Assembly (NCBI RefSeq): GCF_001673405.1
Contig: NZ_LZLV01000020.1
Coordinates: 1 to 64,000 of the forward strand
Direction: 5' to 3'
Source: Mycobacterium sp. 1245111.1
GTDB lineage: Bacteria > Actinomycetota > Actinomycetes > Mycobacteriales > Mycobacteriaceae
Length of the DNA: 64,000 nucleotides
A program made the position numbers and the translations under genes. A model generated the notes under the pieces. It was not told the DNA's origin. It did not search any database and saw only the letters and a list, made by a program, of their open reading frames with translations. Shown one piece after another: positions 37,781-46,423 of the stretch; positions within the stretch are counted from its first letter, which is position 1; each line of letters begins with the position of its first letter.

Positions 37781-38304
37781 GACGTCTCCACGGGAGTGAA
37801 GCGGAACAGGGTGTTCCGGTTGGTCGCCACCACCGCGCCATCCTGACGGGTGAACGTGTCCAGGGTTTCGATGAAATGTCCGACGCCGAGCTTGGATCTC
37901 TTCTCCGGCGACACCGACACCACTTCTTCGACGATCGTGAGCCGGTCGCCGTCGACGACGGGTAGCGGAAACTCGGCTTCGTTGGCGGCGTTGACGATTG
38001 TGGTGCCCGGCAGCGGAACCCGCAGTGCGATCGCCGCAGCCGGCGGCCGCCCGCCCGGTTCCCACGGCAGCGGAATCAGCCAACCCATCAGCAGCGCCGG
38101 CGGCGCCAGCAGCCCGCCCCACGTTCGTGTCGCGAAATCGGCGTCCCAATACGATGGATTAGCGTCTTGCACTGTGGCGGCGAACATTTGGATCCGGGCC
38201 GCGCTCACCACGGTCCCCGCGGTCCTCGGCTCGGACGCCGCCCCAACCATCCGCAGGGCGTCCTCGTAGGTGCCGAACGCGAGCTGGTAGCTGATCGGAG
38301 TCAC
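37777..38304 (-). CDS. FAS1-like dehydratase (MaoC N-terminal type)
   Basis: 175 residues from a GTG at 38304 that overlaps the stop of the SnoaL-like gene (GTGA). Starts at 38328 or 38385 are possible but would overlap more. Sequence features VSAARIQMFAATVQDANPSYWDADFA, APPALLMGWLIPLPW and the C-terminal ETLDTFTRQDGAVVATNRNT strand match the FAS1-like dehydratase domain (PF13452). It is the probable non-catalytic or complementary partner of the MaoC protein downstream, the two being translationally coupled. Confidence 0.8.
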   Translation of the reverse strand: MTPISYQLAFGTYEDALRMVGAASEPRTAGTVVSAARIQMFAATVQDANPSYWDADFATRTWGGLLAPPALLMGWLIPLPWEPGGRPPAAAIALRVPLPGTTIVNAANEAEFPLPVVDGDRLTIVEEVVSVSPEKRSKLGVGHFIETLDTFTRQDGAVVATNRNTLFRFTPVETS

Positions 38305-38711
38305 GCCGATACCGGCACCGAATCCCATTGCAGCTCGCGGGACGTGAAGTACCAGCCGCCGCGTTCGTAGATCAGTTGATCGCAATAGCTTCCGGTCGCA
38401 CGCAACGTCGAGCCGCCATCACCGGCGGTGAAGAGCAGCGCCACACACCGCTGCGTCGCGTTGACGCCGTCGACGGTGATCTCGTGGTCGACGGTGACCA
38501 GCCGGCCGCTGCCACCGTCGAAAGCCTCACGCAGATCGGTGAATTCCGTTCCGCCGCGAGTGAAGCGGGCACCCGAGTGCCGGAACGTCGCGATCCATCC
38601 GCCGAGGTCGCCCTCGGAGAAGCAGCGGTTGTGTCGCGCCGTCAGGTTCAGGATCGCGTCGCGCCCGACCGCGCCGTCGAGGACATACTGCTGCTGATAG
38701 GTCATGGCCAT
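38301..38711 (-). CDS. SnoaL-like (NTF2-fold) protein
   Basis: 136 residues of the SnoaL_4/ring-hydroxylating dioxygenase small-subunit-like fold: N-terminal helices (AILNLTARHNRCFSEGDLGGWIATF), then beta strands ending in YERGGWYFTSRELQW. The SnoaL superfamily includes polyketide cyclases, steroid isomerases and the beta subunits of Rieske dioxygenases. The Rieske oxygenase gene lies two genes upstream in the same operon, so a beta-subunit-like or isomerase role is possible. Starts at 38711 or 38705 (ATG) are equivalent. The stop overlaps the next GTG start. Confidence 0.75.
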   Translation of the reverse strand: MAMTYQQQYVLDGAVGRDAILNLTARHNRCFSEGDLGGWIATFRHSGARFTRGGTEFTDLREAFDGGSGRLVTVDHEITVDGVNATQRCVALLFTAGDGGSTLRATGSYCDQLIYERGGWYFTSRELQWDSVPVSA

Positions 38712-38728
38712 CTGTTGTTCTCCCTGTC

Positions 38729-40327
38729 TTACCGACTGACGATGTATCCGTGGGTTTCGCGGTCCCAGGCCGCGGGTCCGACACCTTGTGCGCGAAGGAT
38801 GTCCTTGCGGATCCGGCCCATGACGTTCTTCGGCAGCTCACCGACGATCTCCACGTATCGCGGTACCGAGAAGTACGGCATCCGTGCACCGCAAAAGTCC
38901 AGCAGCTCTGCGTAATCCAGGTCGCTACCGGGTCGCACGGTGACGAACAGCAGGATGTCGTCCTCGCCTAGGTCGCTGGGCACGCCGACCACGGCGGCTT
39001 CGAGCACCGCCGGATGCCGCGTCACTACTGTCTCGACTTCGACCGATGAGATGTTCTCTCCTCGGCGCCGCAACGAATCCTTCACCCGGTCGACGTAGGT
39101 CAGGTTCTGGTCGCCATCGAGCGCACCGAGGTCGCCGGTGCGAAACCATTCCGGATGCGGCACAACCGCTCGGTCCGCGGGATTCAGGTAGCCCTCGCTC
39201 ATCACGTGCGGGTAGCGGGGACGGCAGGCGATCTCCCCCACCGTGCCAACCGGGAGCGGCGCGCCATCCGCGTCGACAATCCGCACGTCGAATGCGGGGT
39301 TCGGCCGGCCCGACGTTCCGGGCACCCCGTCTTCGGCCACGCCCTTGACCGCGACCGGAAAGGCCTCGGTCATGCCGTACATCGTGACGATCCGGCAGTC
39401 GTAACGCTGTTCGATGTCGCGGTAGACCTCGGCGGCGATCGGCGCCGCGGAGATGAAGCGCAGCGGCAACTCCACGTCGCGCGGATCCGGTGGCTGATTC
39501 ATGAGCATCGAGACCATCGCGCCGGCGCCGACGAAACCCACGGCGCCGCAAGCCCGCACCTCATCCCACACCGTAGCGGGGTGAAAGGCCGACGCCAATA
39601 CCGTTGTCCCGCCGACCAGCATCGGCGCGAGCACCACGGGCGCGGCGCTGAGATGGAACAGCGGCATCGCCGTCCACAGCGCCTCGCCGGCACCGAACTC
39701 CCAGGCCGCGGCGGCGGTGGCGGCGACCGTAAACAGGTAATGCCACGTGGTGGCAACGGCTTTCGACGGCCCGGTCGTGCCGGAGGTGAAGAACAGCGAA
39801 CCGGTATCAACGATATCGCCAGCATGCTCGGCAACCGCGTCGGCACCGGCGTCCAACGAATGGGCTTGCAGCACAACGCTGGACATACCGGGCAGCCGGT
39901 CGGCTACCTCGGCCACCCGCGGCTGGCGTTCGGCATCGGTGACCACCGCTTTCGCCTGCGACAGGCGAAACGCATGTAGTAGGAAGTCGCCCTTGTTGGC
40001 GGTGTTCACCGCCGCGGCGACCGCGCCGATGCGAGCCGCGCCCAACCAGAAGTAGACCCATTCCGGACAGGTGCCGGCGAACAATGCGACACCGTCGCCG
40101 GGCCCAACACCCAAGTCCCGCAGCGCGAGAGCGGCCGCGCACGAGCGCCGGTGCATCTGCTCGAAGGTCACGTCGATACCGTCGATCGACATCATCACCC
40201 GGTCGGGGTGCTGCTCGGCTCGCCGTTCCAGGACCGCCGCGACGCTGAACCGCTCGACGCCGTAATCCCGTGGGCGGATGGGCTTTCCGTCGCATGCGGG
40301 TGCCGCCCGAGCCGGCACGCGAGCCAT
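38729..40327 (-). CDS. Acyl-CoA synthetase (AMP-forming)
   Basis: 532 residues of the ANL superfamily. The AMP-binding P-loop is FFTSGTTGPSKAV; other motifs are MYGMTEAFPVAV, WFRTGDLGALDG and YVDRVKDSLRRRGENISS; the catalytic Lys region is KNVMGRIRKDIL. It activates a carboxylate with ATP to an acyl-CoA, probably the cluster's substrate or an oxidised intermediate. The start is the ATG at 40327 behind GAGGAG; the frame is open further upstream into the Rieske gene. It lies 10 bp after the Rieske stop and belongs to its operon. Confidence 0.9.
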   Translation of the reverse strand: MARVPARAAPACDGKPIRPRDYGVERFSVAAVLERRAEQHPDRVMMSIDGIDVTFEQMHRRSCAAALALRDLGVGPGDGVALFAGTCPEWVYFWLGAARIGAVAAAVNTANKGDFLLHAFRLSQAKAVVTDAERQPRVAEVADRLPGMSSVVLQAHSLDAGADAVAEHAGDIVDTGSLFFTSGTTGPSKAVATTWHYLFTVAATAAAAWEFGAGEALWTAMPLFHLSAAPVVLAPMLVGGTTVLASAFHPATVWDEVRACGAVGFVGAGAMVSMLMNQPPDPRDVELPLRFISAAPIAAEVYRDIEQRYDCRIVTMYGMTEAFPVAVKGVAEDGVPGTSGRPNPAFDVRIVDADGAPLPVGTVGEIACRPRYPHVMSEGYLNPADRAVVPHPEWFRTGDLGALDGDQNLTYVDRVKDSLRRRGENISSVEVETVVTRHPAVLEAAVVGVPSDLGEDDILLFVTVRPGSDLDYAELLDFCGARMPYFSVPRYVEIVGELPKNVMGRIRKDILRAQGVGPAAWDRETHGYIVSR

Positions 40328-40337
40328 TCGGGCTCCT

Positions 40338-41459
40338 CTAAACCTTCGACGCCGCGGGGTCCGGATCACCGTTGGCGGTGTAGCCGAAGTCGTCCGGCGC
40401 GGCCTCTTCGCCCGGGTAGAAGCGGTGCGCCCAACGCCGTAGCGCGGCATAGTCGTGCGCCTCTTCCGGTGCGAGGTTCGGCTTCTCCAGGTATTTCATG
40501 TTCTCCCAGGTGAAGAAGTCCTGTTTGATGACTTCCTGCTGCAGGGCCAGGAATTTGGCGGCCCGACCGGTGGGCACGTCGCCGGTGTCACCGGGTTCGC
40601 GCACCGACGCCTGCGTATAGAAGTAGTCGGTGTAATCCTCGTCGACCGGCGTTTGTCCGGTGACCTCGATGGTGGCCACCAGGTCGCTGGGGAACCGAAC
40701 GATTCCCAGACCCAGCGAGTAGTTGTCGTAGATGATCTTGGCGTCGACCGGACCGTTCGGAGTCAGCCAGGTCTGCGACCGGCCACCGCCGAAGTGGGCG
40801 CTGACGGTGGCGTGCAGGTGATAGCCCGCCACCTCGAACGACGTCGTGTTGGCCGGGTTTGCCGCCTTGTGCACGTACTGCACGTGATACGGGTCGGCAG
40901 CGTTCTCGATGATCATCTGCGCGTGCACCTTGACCCTGTTCAGCATGCGGCTGTGCGGGTGCAGCGGGTAGTACTCGCCGGTCTCCAACTCGGGCAGCAG
41001 CGGCGGCTGCCAGTACGGCGCGCGGCCGTGCCGCTCGTGCCAGACCAAAATGAAGCCGTACCACTCGGTGCTGTGGTACGTGCGGATGCGGACGTTGTTC
41101 TTGCATCCGATTTTGCTGTACGGGATCAGTGCGTTGGTGCCGTCGCCGCGCCACTGCCATCCGTGCCACGGGCAGACGATGTTCTCGCCCTCGACGGTGC
41201 CACCGACGCCCATGTTGGCTCCGAGGTGCTGGCAGTACGCGTCCATCACGTTGACGTGGCCGGACTCGGTGCGAAACAGCACCATCTCCTCGCCGAAGTA
41301 GTGCACGCGCTTGACCTCGCCGGGTGCCAAGTCCGAGGCGAACCCGATGATGAACCACCCGGTGGGGAATCGATACGGCGACAGGCTGATGCCGCTCGGC
41401 CCGAATTCACGTTCGGACGGATCGAGCGAGGAGTCCGAGTCCGAAATCGTGTCCGTCAT
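40338..41459 (-). CDS. Rieske non-heme iron oxygenase, KshA-like
   Basis: 373 residues. The Rieske [2Fe-2S] motif is C76-x-H78 (CQHLGANMG) and C96-x2-H99 (CPWHGWQW). The mononuclear iron site lies in ENAADPYHVQYVH (Asp189, His192, His197). Size and layout resemble 3-ketosteroid 9-alpha-hydroxylase oxygenase KshA and related terpenoid monooxygenases. It uses O2 and electrons from a ferredoxin-type reductase. It heads a seven-gene operon running to 35650 and is divergent from the P450 gene, sharing the promoter region that holds a TTACTA-type inverted repeat. The substrate is unknown; a fused-ring or terpenoid compound is a reasonable guess. Confidence 0.88.
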   Translation of the reverse strand: MTDTISDSDSSLDPSEREFGPSGISLSPYRFPTGWFIIGFASDLAPGEVKRVHYFGEEMVLFRTESGHVNVMDAYCQHLGANMGVGGTVEGENIVCPWHGWQWRGDGTNALIPYSKIGCKNNVRIRTYHSTEWYGFILVWHERHGRAPYWQPPLLPELETGEYYPLHPHSRMLNRVKVHAQMIIENAADPYHVQYVHKAANPANTTSFEVAGYHLHATVSAHFGGGRSQTWLTPNGPVDAKIIYDNYSLGLGIVRFPSDLVATIEVTGQTPVDEDYTDYFYTQASVREPGDTGDVPTGRAAKFLALQQEVIKQDFFTWENMKYLEKPNLAPEEAHDYAALRRWAHRFYPGEEAAPDDFGYTANGDPDPAASKV

Positions 41460-41551
41460 TGGCTACTCCGTTTCCTGGCCGAGCGTCGACTTGTGGTGGC
41501 GGAATCGCCTCGAACCGCCCAACAACTCGACGTTGACCTGCCCCCTATTGT

Positions 41552-41566
41552 TACTATTTTAGTGAT
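41552..41566. promoter_or_regulatory. TTACTA-type inverted repeat in the Rieske/P450 divergent promoter
   Basis: TTACTA (41552-41557), TTT, TAGTGA (41561-41566): an imperfect palindrome with one mismatch. The ten bases TTACTATTTT recur identically at 48041-48050 upstream of another operon of the cluster. It is probably an operator for a cluster regulator such as the GntR protein at 45602. Confidence 0.5.
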
Positions 41567-41601
41567 TGCACGTCAACTGCTTGCCGATGATGAGGTTGCG
41601 C

Positions 41602-42825
41602 ATGACCACCGCCGCCGTCGATCTGTCCGATTTCGCGTTGTGGCGCAACGGCTTTCCCGACGACGTATTCACCGAGCTGCGCCGCGAGCGGCCGCTGTTC
41701 CGCCACGGTTTGACGCCGGGCGTCGAGAAAACCGTCAAGCGGGACTTCTGGATGACCACCAAGCATCGTCACGCCGTGCGGCTGCATCGCGACTACGAGT
41801 CGTTCACCGCGGTAAACGGCCCGCTTATTCAACCGGCCGACCTGTTTTCGTCGTATCCGACCATCATCACGCTGGATCCCCCGGAACAGAGCAAGCACCG
41901 CAAACTCATTTCCAGCGCGTTCACCCCGCGGGCGATCGCCAAGCTCGAGGACGGCATCCGGACCCGGGCGTCGCGGATGATCGACGACCTGCTCGCCCGC
42001 GGCGGTGGGGACTGGATCGACGACGTCGCCGACGCGCTACCGATGACGGTGATCGGCGACATCATCGGTATTCCGGAGCGGGATCGGCCGCGCATCTTCG
42101 ACACCTTCGACCGCATCCTCAAGGCACAGTCCAGCCAGGAGCAGCTCGACAGCGAAGTGTTCGCCTCGATATTCGGCTACGCGATGGAGCTCACCGCCGA
42201 AAAGCGACGGAACCCGGCCGACGACATCTGGAGCACGATCGCGTCAGGTGTCATCACCGGCGACGACGGCGAACAATTCAGCTTGGCCACAAACGAACTC
42301 GAGTTCTTCTTTTTCGTGCTGGCGTTCGCCGGCAGCGACACCACGAAGAACGCGCTGGCGATCGGATTGCAGGCCTTTGTCGCCAACCCCGAACAGATCG
42401 AGCGGTACCGCGAGAATGAGTCGTTGCGGTCCACCGCCGTCGAGGAAGTGCTGCGCTGGGCGTCGCCGGTGGCCTACTGGACGCGCACCACCGCAGTCGA
42501 CATCGAGATGGACGGCCAACACATCCCGAAGGGCGAGCGGGTGGTGGCGATGCTGCGTTCGGCGAATCGCGACGAGGAGGTGTTCTCGTCGCCGTTCACG
42601 TTCGACATTGGCCGCCAACCCAATCCGCACGTGGCCTTCGGCGGCGGCGGCCCGCATCACTGCCTGGGTGCCATGCTGGCCAGGGCGGAACTGCGCGCGG
42701 TATTCGACGAGCTGCTGTTGCGCGGTGACGGATTCAGCCTCGGACCCGCTCAGGTGAGCTACCCGAATCTGACCACCAACATGTCGATCTACGACCAGAT
42801 GCCGATAACGCTGAGCGCTCGCTAG
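41602..42825 (+). CDS. Cytochrome P450
   Basis: 407 residues. Soluble bacterial class I P450 with the I-helix AGSDTT (243-248), the K-helix ExxR (EEVLR, E282-R285) and the heme ligand Cys354 in FGGGGPHHCLGA. It monooxygenates a lipophilic substrate with electrons from a ferredoxin; the adjacent convergent 3Fe-4S ferredoxin gene is the likely donor. The ATG at 41602 is chosen for its ribosome binding site (TGAGG six bases upstream); ATGs at 41587/41590 and a TTG at 41566 would add a few residues. The CYP125/142-like FG-rich heme loop suggests a steroid or fatty-acid type substrate, but I cannot assign a CYP family. Confidence 0.93.
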   Translation: MTTAAVDLSDFALWRNGFPDDVFTELRRERPLFRHGLTPGVEKTVKRDFWMTTKHRHAVRLHRDYESFTAVNGPLIQPADLFSSYPTIITLDPPEQSKHRKLISSAFTPRAIAKLEDGIRTRASRMIDDLLARGGGDWIDDVADALPMTVIGDIIGIPERDRPRIFDTFDRILKAQSSQEQLDSEVFASIFGYAMELTAEKRRNPADDIWSTIASGVITGDDGEQFSLATNELEFFFFVLAFAGSDTTKNALAIGLQAFVANPEQIERYRENESLRSTAVEEVLRWASPVAYWTRTTAVDIEMDGQHIPKGERVVAMLRSANRDEEVFSSPFTFDIGRQPNPHVAFGGGGPHHCLGAMLARAELRAVFDELLLRGDGFSLGPAQVSYPNLTTNMSIYDQMPITLSAR

Positions 42826-43013
42826 TCGACGATCCGCAGCGCGGCTTTCGGGCACTGGTCGACGGCGGCCGCGACGTCGATCTTCAGATGCTCGGGCACC
42901 TCGCCGTCTGCGACGTGCACCACGTCCGACGTGCCGATCACGAAGATGTCCGGCGCCAGCGATTCACAGAATCCGTTTGCCTCACATAATGATTCGTCGA
43001 CAATTACTCGCAT
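42822..43013 (-). CDS. 3Fe-4S-type ferredoxin
   Basis: 63 residues with the three-cysteine pattern of P450-associated mycobacterial ferredoxins: C10 and C16 (CEANGFC) and C54 (QCPKAAL). It is a small acidic cytosolic electron carrier, most likely feeding the P450 whose gene overlaps it tail to tail by 4 bp. It lies 13 bp after the CaiB-like gene in the same operon. The ATG at 43013 has GGAAG upstream. Confidence 0.9.
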   Translation of the reverse strand: MRVIVDESLCEANGFCESLAPDIFVIGTSDVVHVADGEVPEHLKIDVAAAVDQCPKAALRIVD

Positions 43014-43026
43014 GATGTGCTTCCTT

Positions 43027-45408
43027 TCATAGGCCTTTGGGCCGCGTGCCGATCACGCCGGCACTGGCGAGTCGCGCCAGATCGTCGTCGGTCTGCCCGC
43101 ATATCTCGCGCAGCACCTCGCCGTTGTGTTCACCGAGGGTGGGCGGCGGACGCATCAACCAGGCGCGCTGCCCGGCCAGTGGAGCAAACGGTGGACGCGG
43201 GTAGCGCCCCGCACCGGTACGGGGGTGGTCAAGCGTTTCCAGGAACCCGCGGCCGTTGAGCTGATCGTTCTCGGTGATCAACGACGGCGATACCACGGGA
43301 GCGGCGGGAATACCCACGGCAGCAAGGGAATTCACCGCCTCGTCGAGCTTCTGGCCGGCGAACCAGGCCGCTAGATGCTGGTCGATCTCGTCAGCCTGGG
43401 TGCGCCGCCCGTCTACGGTGTCGAAGCGGCCGTCGTCGGCCCACGTCGGCCGGTCCAGCAGGTCGACCAGCGCGTGCCACTGCTCGTCGGTGCGCACGGT
43501 GACCGCAATCCAGTCGTCGTCGCCGTCGCAGCGGTAGAGGTTTTGCACGGCCCAGCCGTGTCCACGGTTGCCTCGGCGGCTCAGCGTGACGCCGAATACC
43601 TCGGCTTCCATCGGCTGTATCGCGGTGACGTTCAGGACCGTCTCGATCATCGGCAGCTCGACGAGCTGGCCCGTTCCGGTGCGGTCGGCGAAGCACAGCG
43701 CGGCCGTCACGGCGAACGCCGCGTGCACGCCGGCCAGCGGGTCGCAGGCTCCGCGCGGCGGGACCGGCGGGCCGTCCGCTGCGCCGGTGACCCATGCCAG
43801 CCCGGCAATCTGCTCCATGGTGGGCGCGAAACCGACGCGATCGCGCCACGGGCCGTCTAGCCCGAAGGCCGGCATCCGGGCGACGACCAGTCGCGGGTTG
43901 ATCGCCAGCAAGGCGTCGGCGGTGAGCCCGAAGTGTTCCATCACCCGCGGGGAGAAGTTCTCGATCACGACGTCGGCGCCGGCGACCAACTGCCCGAACA
44001 GGCGACGCCCTTCGTCGGAGCCCAAATCCAGTGTGACGGAACGCTTGTTGGTGTTCATGGCGTGGAACACCCAGCCGTATTCCCACCAGTCGTCGACGTC
44101 TTTGCGCATGCCGCCGGAGTACCGGATGCCGTCGGGCCGCTGGATCGACTCGACCTTGATCACGTCGGCGCCGAATGCCGCGAGCAGATGCGTAGCGGCC
44201 GGCCCCGCCCAGAATGCCGTCAGATCGACGACGCGAAGGCCGTCGAACGGCAAGCGCGGTCCCGACGGCGGTTCGGCGTATTCACGGGCCGGCCACGGCG
44301 CGGTTCCGTCGGCCTCGCCGAGCGCGGGCGCGTCGCGCGGTGACGCCGGAGCGCACTGCGACATCAGCCAGGGCGTGCGGGGCTGATGAAATCCCGCCGG
44401 GTTGAGCACGAACACGCCACGCTCGGTGGCGTAGTCGGTGTCGCGGATCGTCGCGCCATTGCCCAGGGCGGCAATCGGCAACCGGAACAGCTGGCCCAGC
44501 TCGACGACTTCGGCGACGGTGCGTTCGGCAAGCCACGGCCGAATCCGCTCGCGGATGAACTCGCGGTATTCCCATCGACCGATCTGGAAACTCAGCTGCG
44601 GATTCTCGGTCAGCTCCGCGCAGTCGACCATCGCCGCGAAATCCAGCCACTGCTGACCGGTGACCATCGTGATCCCGACGTAGCCGTCCTTCGCCGGCTC
44701 GATCGACGGCACCTCGACGGTGCGGGCCACCGGCGGCACGTTCAGCAGATGCGAGTGCAACCACTCGCCGCTTTGCATCAACGTGATCGCTTCCAGCATC
44801 GACAGATCCAGGTGTTCGCCGGGTCCGCCGTGCTCGACACGCCGCCGCACGACCAGAGCGCCGAACGCGGCGAACACCCCGCCCATGTACTCGCCCAGGT
44901 CGCCGCCGATCGAGATCGGTGGTCCGGCGGGATCGCCGCGGAAGCCGGTTAAACCCGACCATGCCTGCAGGGTGAACTCGCTGGCGGCGCGGTCGGCGTA
45001 GGGCCCGGTCCAGCCGAAGTCGGAGATCGTGACGACCACCGCCCGCGGATAGTCGGCGAGCAGACGCTCCGGATCGATGCCCCAGTCGGCCGCCTGCGAC
45101 CGCGTCGCGGTCACCACGATGATGTCGGCGCCGGCCAACTCTGCGTCGAGGTCGGCATCCGACCAGGTCAGACTGCGCTTGCCGGCATTGAGATAACTGA
45201 ACAGCGGCGAATCGGCGCCGTCGGCGACGGTCGACCCGCTGGCGGTGTAGCGCCGCAGCCAATCCCCTTGCGCCGGTTCGATTTTCCGGATGTCAGCTCC
45301 GGCGTCGACCAAGAGCTTTCCGCAGTAGCTGCCTGCTATGCGGTCGCTGATCTCGACGACACGGACGTCTTCCAGTGGTGTCGGTCGGCTGCCTTGCCCG
45401 TCGCTCAA
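43027..45408 (-). CDS. Fused two-domain CaiB/BaiF-family CoA-transferase
   Basis: 793 residues containing two complete class III CoA-transferase domains. The first (about 1-385) starts PLEDVRVVEISDRIAGSYCGKLLVDAGADIRKIE. The second (from about 392) starts LPFDGLRVVDLTAFWAGPAATHLLAAFGADVIKVE and includes MNTNKRSVTLDLGSDEGR and ADVVIENFSPRVMEHFGL. Single-domain members work as interlocked dimers; here both halves are in one chain. It moves CoA between acids, providing ATP-free activation. The start is a TTG at 45408, the first usable codon before the conserved sequence. The ferredoxin follows. It is divergent from the GntR gene across a 193-bp region. Confidence 0.88.
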   Translation of the reverse strand: MSDGQGSRPTPLEDVRVVEISDRIAGSYCGKLLVDAGADIRKIEPAQGDWLRRYTASGSTVADGADSPLFSYLNAGKRSLTWSDADLDAELAGADIIVVTATRSQAADWGIDPERLLADYPRAVVVTISDFGWTGPYADRAASEFTLQAWSGLTGFRGDPAGPPISIGGDLGEYMGGVFAAFGALVVRRRVEHGGPGEHLDLSMLEAITLMQSGEWLHSHLLNVPPVARTVEVPSIEPAKDGYVGITMVTGQQWLDFAAMVDCAELTENPQLSFQIGRWEYREFIRERIRPWLAERTVAEVVELGQLFRLPIAALGNGATIRDTDYATERGVFVLNPAGFHQPRTPWLMSQCAPASPRDAPALGEADGTAPWPAREYAEPPSGPRLPFDGLRVVDLTAFWAGPAATHLLAAFGADVIKVESIQRPDGIRYSGGMRKDVDDWWEYGWVFHAMNTNKRSVTLDLGSDEGRRLFGQLVAGADVVIENFSPRVMEHFGLTADALLAINPRLVVARMPAFGLDGPWRDRVGFAPTMEQIAGLAWVTGAADGPPVPPRGACDPLAGVHAAFAVTAALCFADRTGTGQLVELPMIETVLNVTAIQPMEAEVFGVTLSRRGNRGHGWAVQNLYRCDGDDDWIAVTVRTDEQWHALVDLLDRPTWADDGRFDTVDGRRTQADEIDQHLAAWFAGQKLDEAVNSLAAVGIPAAPVVSPSLITENDQLNGRGFLETLDHPRTGAGRYPRPPFAPLAGQRAWLMRPPPTLGEHNGEVLREICGQTDDDLARLASAGVIGTRPKGL

Positions 45409-45450
45409 CCTGTATCCGTCTGTGCTCGTCGGGATGTTGTCTATGTCATC

Positions 45451-45542
45451 TTAGTAAAGTTGCCAGCCCCGGCGTGCCCCCGTTTGGGACGGCTGGATTG
45501 ACCTGCGCGGCTATTATGCCATTACTGCTAAGATTGCAGTAA
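45451..45542. promoter_or_regulatory. CaiB/GntR divergent promoter with a TTACTGC inverted repeat
   Basis: The 193-bp region between the two start codons holds TTAGTAAAG (45451-45459), near the CaiB-like start, and a perfect 7-7-7 inverted repeat TTACTGC (45522-45528) / GCAGTAA (45536-45542), 60 bp upstream of the GntR gene. Both carry the TTACT/AGTAA core seen at other promoters of the cluster. Autoregulation by the GntR protein is a likely explanation (inference). Confidence 0.55.
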
Positions 45543-45601
45543 ATGGAGTTCGCGGGCGCAGCGGCCGCGTCTCCGGCCGTGAGTTCCGCTGCTGGAATCA
45601 G

Positions 45602-46423
45602 ATGACTGCGCTGGGAATTGGCCCAGAGGCCCGGCGCCGACTGTCGGCGCCGCGCATCGCCGAGATCGTCGCCGACGAGTTGCGGCGCCAGATCATCGAC
45701 GGCGAACTGGCCGACGGCGATTTGCTGCCGCGCCAGGAAGTGCTCGTCGAGCAGTTCAACGTCAGCCTGGTCTCGCTGCGAGAAGCGTTGCGAATCCTGG
45801 AAACCGAAGGGCTGGTCTCGGTTCGGCGCGGAAACCGCGGCGGCGCCATCGTGCATGCCCCGGCCAAGACCAGCGCCGCCTACATGTTGGGCTTGGTGCT
45901 GCAGAGCGAGTCGGTTGTCGTCGCCGACCTCGGCAGCGCGCTGCTGGAACTCGAACCCGCTTGCGCCGCACTGGCAGCCCAGCGTGCCGACCGCGCCGAC
46001 ACCATCGTGGCCGAGCTCAAAGAGATCAACGACGCAATGGAAACCCATCTGGAAGACGGACCGGAATTCACCGAAATCGGCCGCAGATTCCACGACGCGA
46101 TCGTGCACGGCTGCGGCAACAAAACCATCATCGCCGTCGTCGGCACCCTCGAGACGCTGTGGACCAGCCACGAACAGCAGTGGGCCGACGAGAGCGCGGC
46201 GAAGGGCACCTACCCGTCGCTGACCAAGCGTCGCGCCGTGCTCAGCACCCACATCAAGATGGCCGAGATGATCGAGGCGGGCGACGTCGACCGGGCGCGT
46301 CGCGTTGCGGCCCGCCATCTTTCCGACACCCAGAGCCACGTGCTTGCCGCCGGACCTGACCAACGGATCTACGCGCTGTCGCCGCAGGCGTTGTCCCGCC
46401 CACGGGATAACCGCCATCTCTAG
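45602..46423 (+). CDS. GntR-family (FadR/FCD-type) regulator
   Basis: 273 residues. The N-terminal winged HTH is RIAEIVADELRRQIIDGELADGDLLP...VSLVSLREALRILETEGLVSVRRGNRGGAIV; the C-terminal FCD ligand domain is all helical with metal-binding His residues in FHDAIVHGCGNK and STHIKMAEMIEAGD. FCD members sense carboxylates or acyl-CoAs. It is divergent from the CaiB-ferredoxin operon and overlaps the following SDR, so it is well placed to control the catabolic cluster. A strong inverted repeat lies 60 bp upstream. Confidence 0.88.
   Translation: MTALGIGPEARRRLSAPRIAEIVADELRRQIIDGELADGDLLPRQEVLVEQFNVSLVSLREALRILETEGLVSVRRGNRGGAIVHAPAKTSAAYMLGLVLQSESVVVADLGSALLELEPACAALAAQRADRADTIVAELKEINDAMETHLEDGPEFTEIGRRFHDAIVHGCGNKTIIAVVGTLETLWTSHEQQWADESAAKGTYPSLTKRRAVLSTHIKMAEMIEAGDVDRARRVAARHLSDTQSHVLAAGPDQRIYALSPQALSRPRDNRHL

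Noticed and set aside
37781..38149. N-terminal extension of the MaoC protein
   Set aside because: It lies inside the FAS1-like dehydratase gene in another frame and is Arg/Gly-rich. The coupled GTG at 37780 explains the start.
40455..42419. 654-codon plus-strand frame over the Rieske and P450 genes
   Set aside because: Antisense to the Rieske gene, then a wrong frame of the P450 gene; both real genes have clear motifs.
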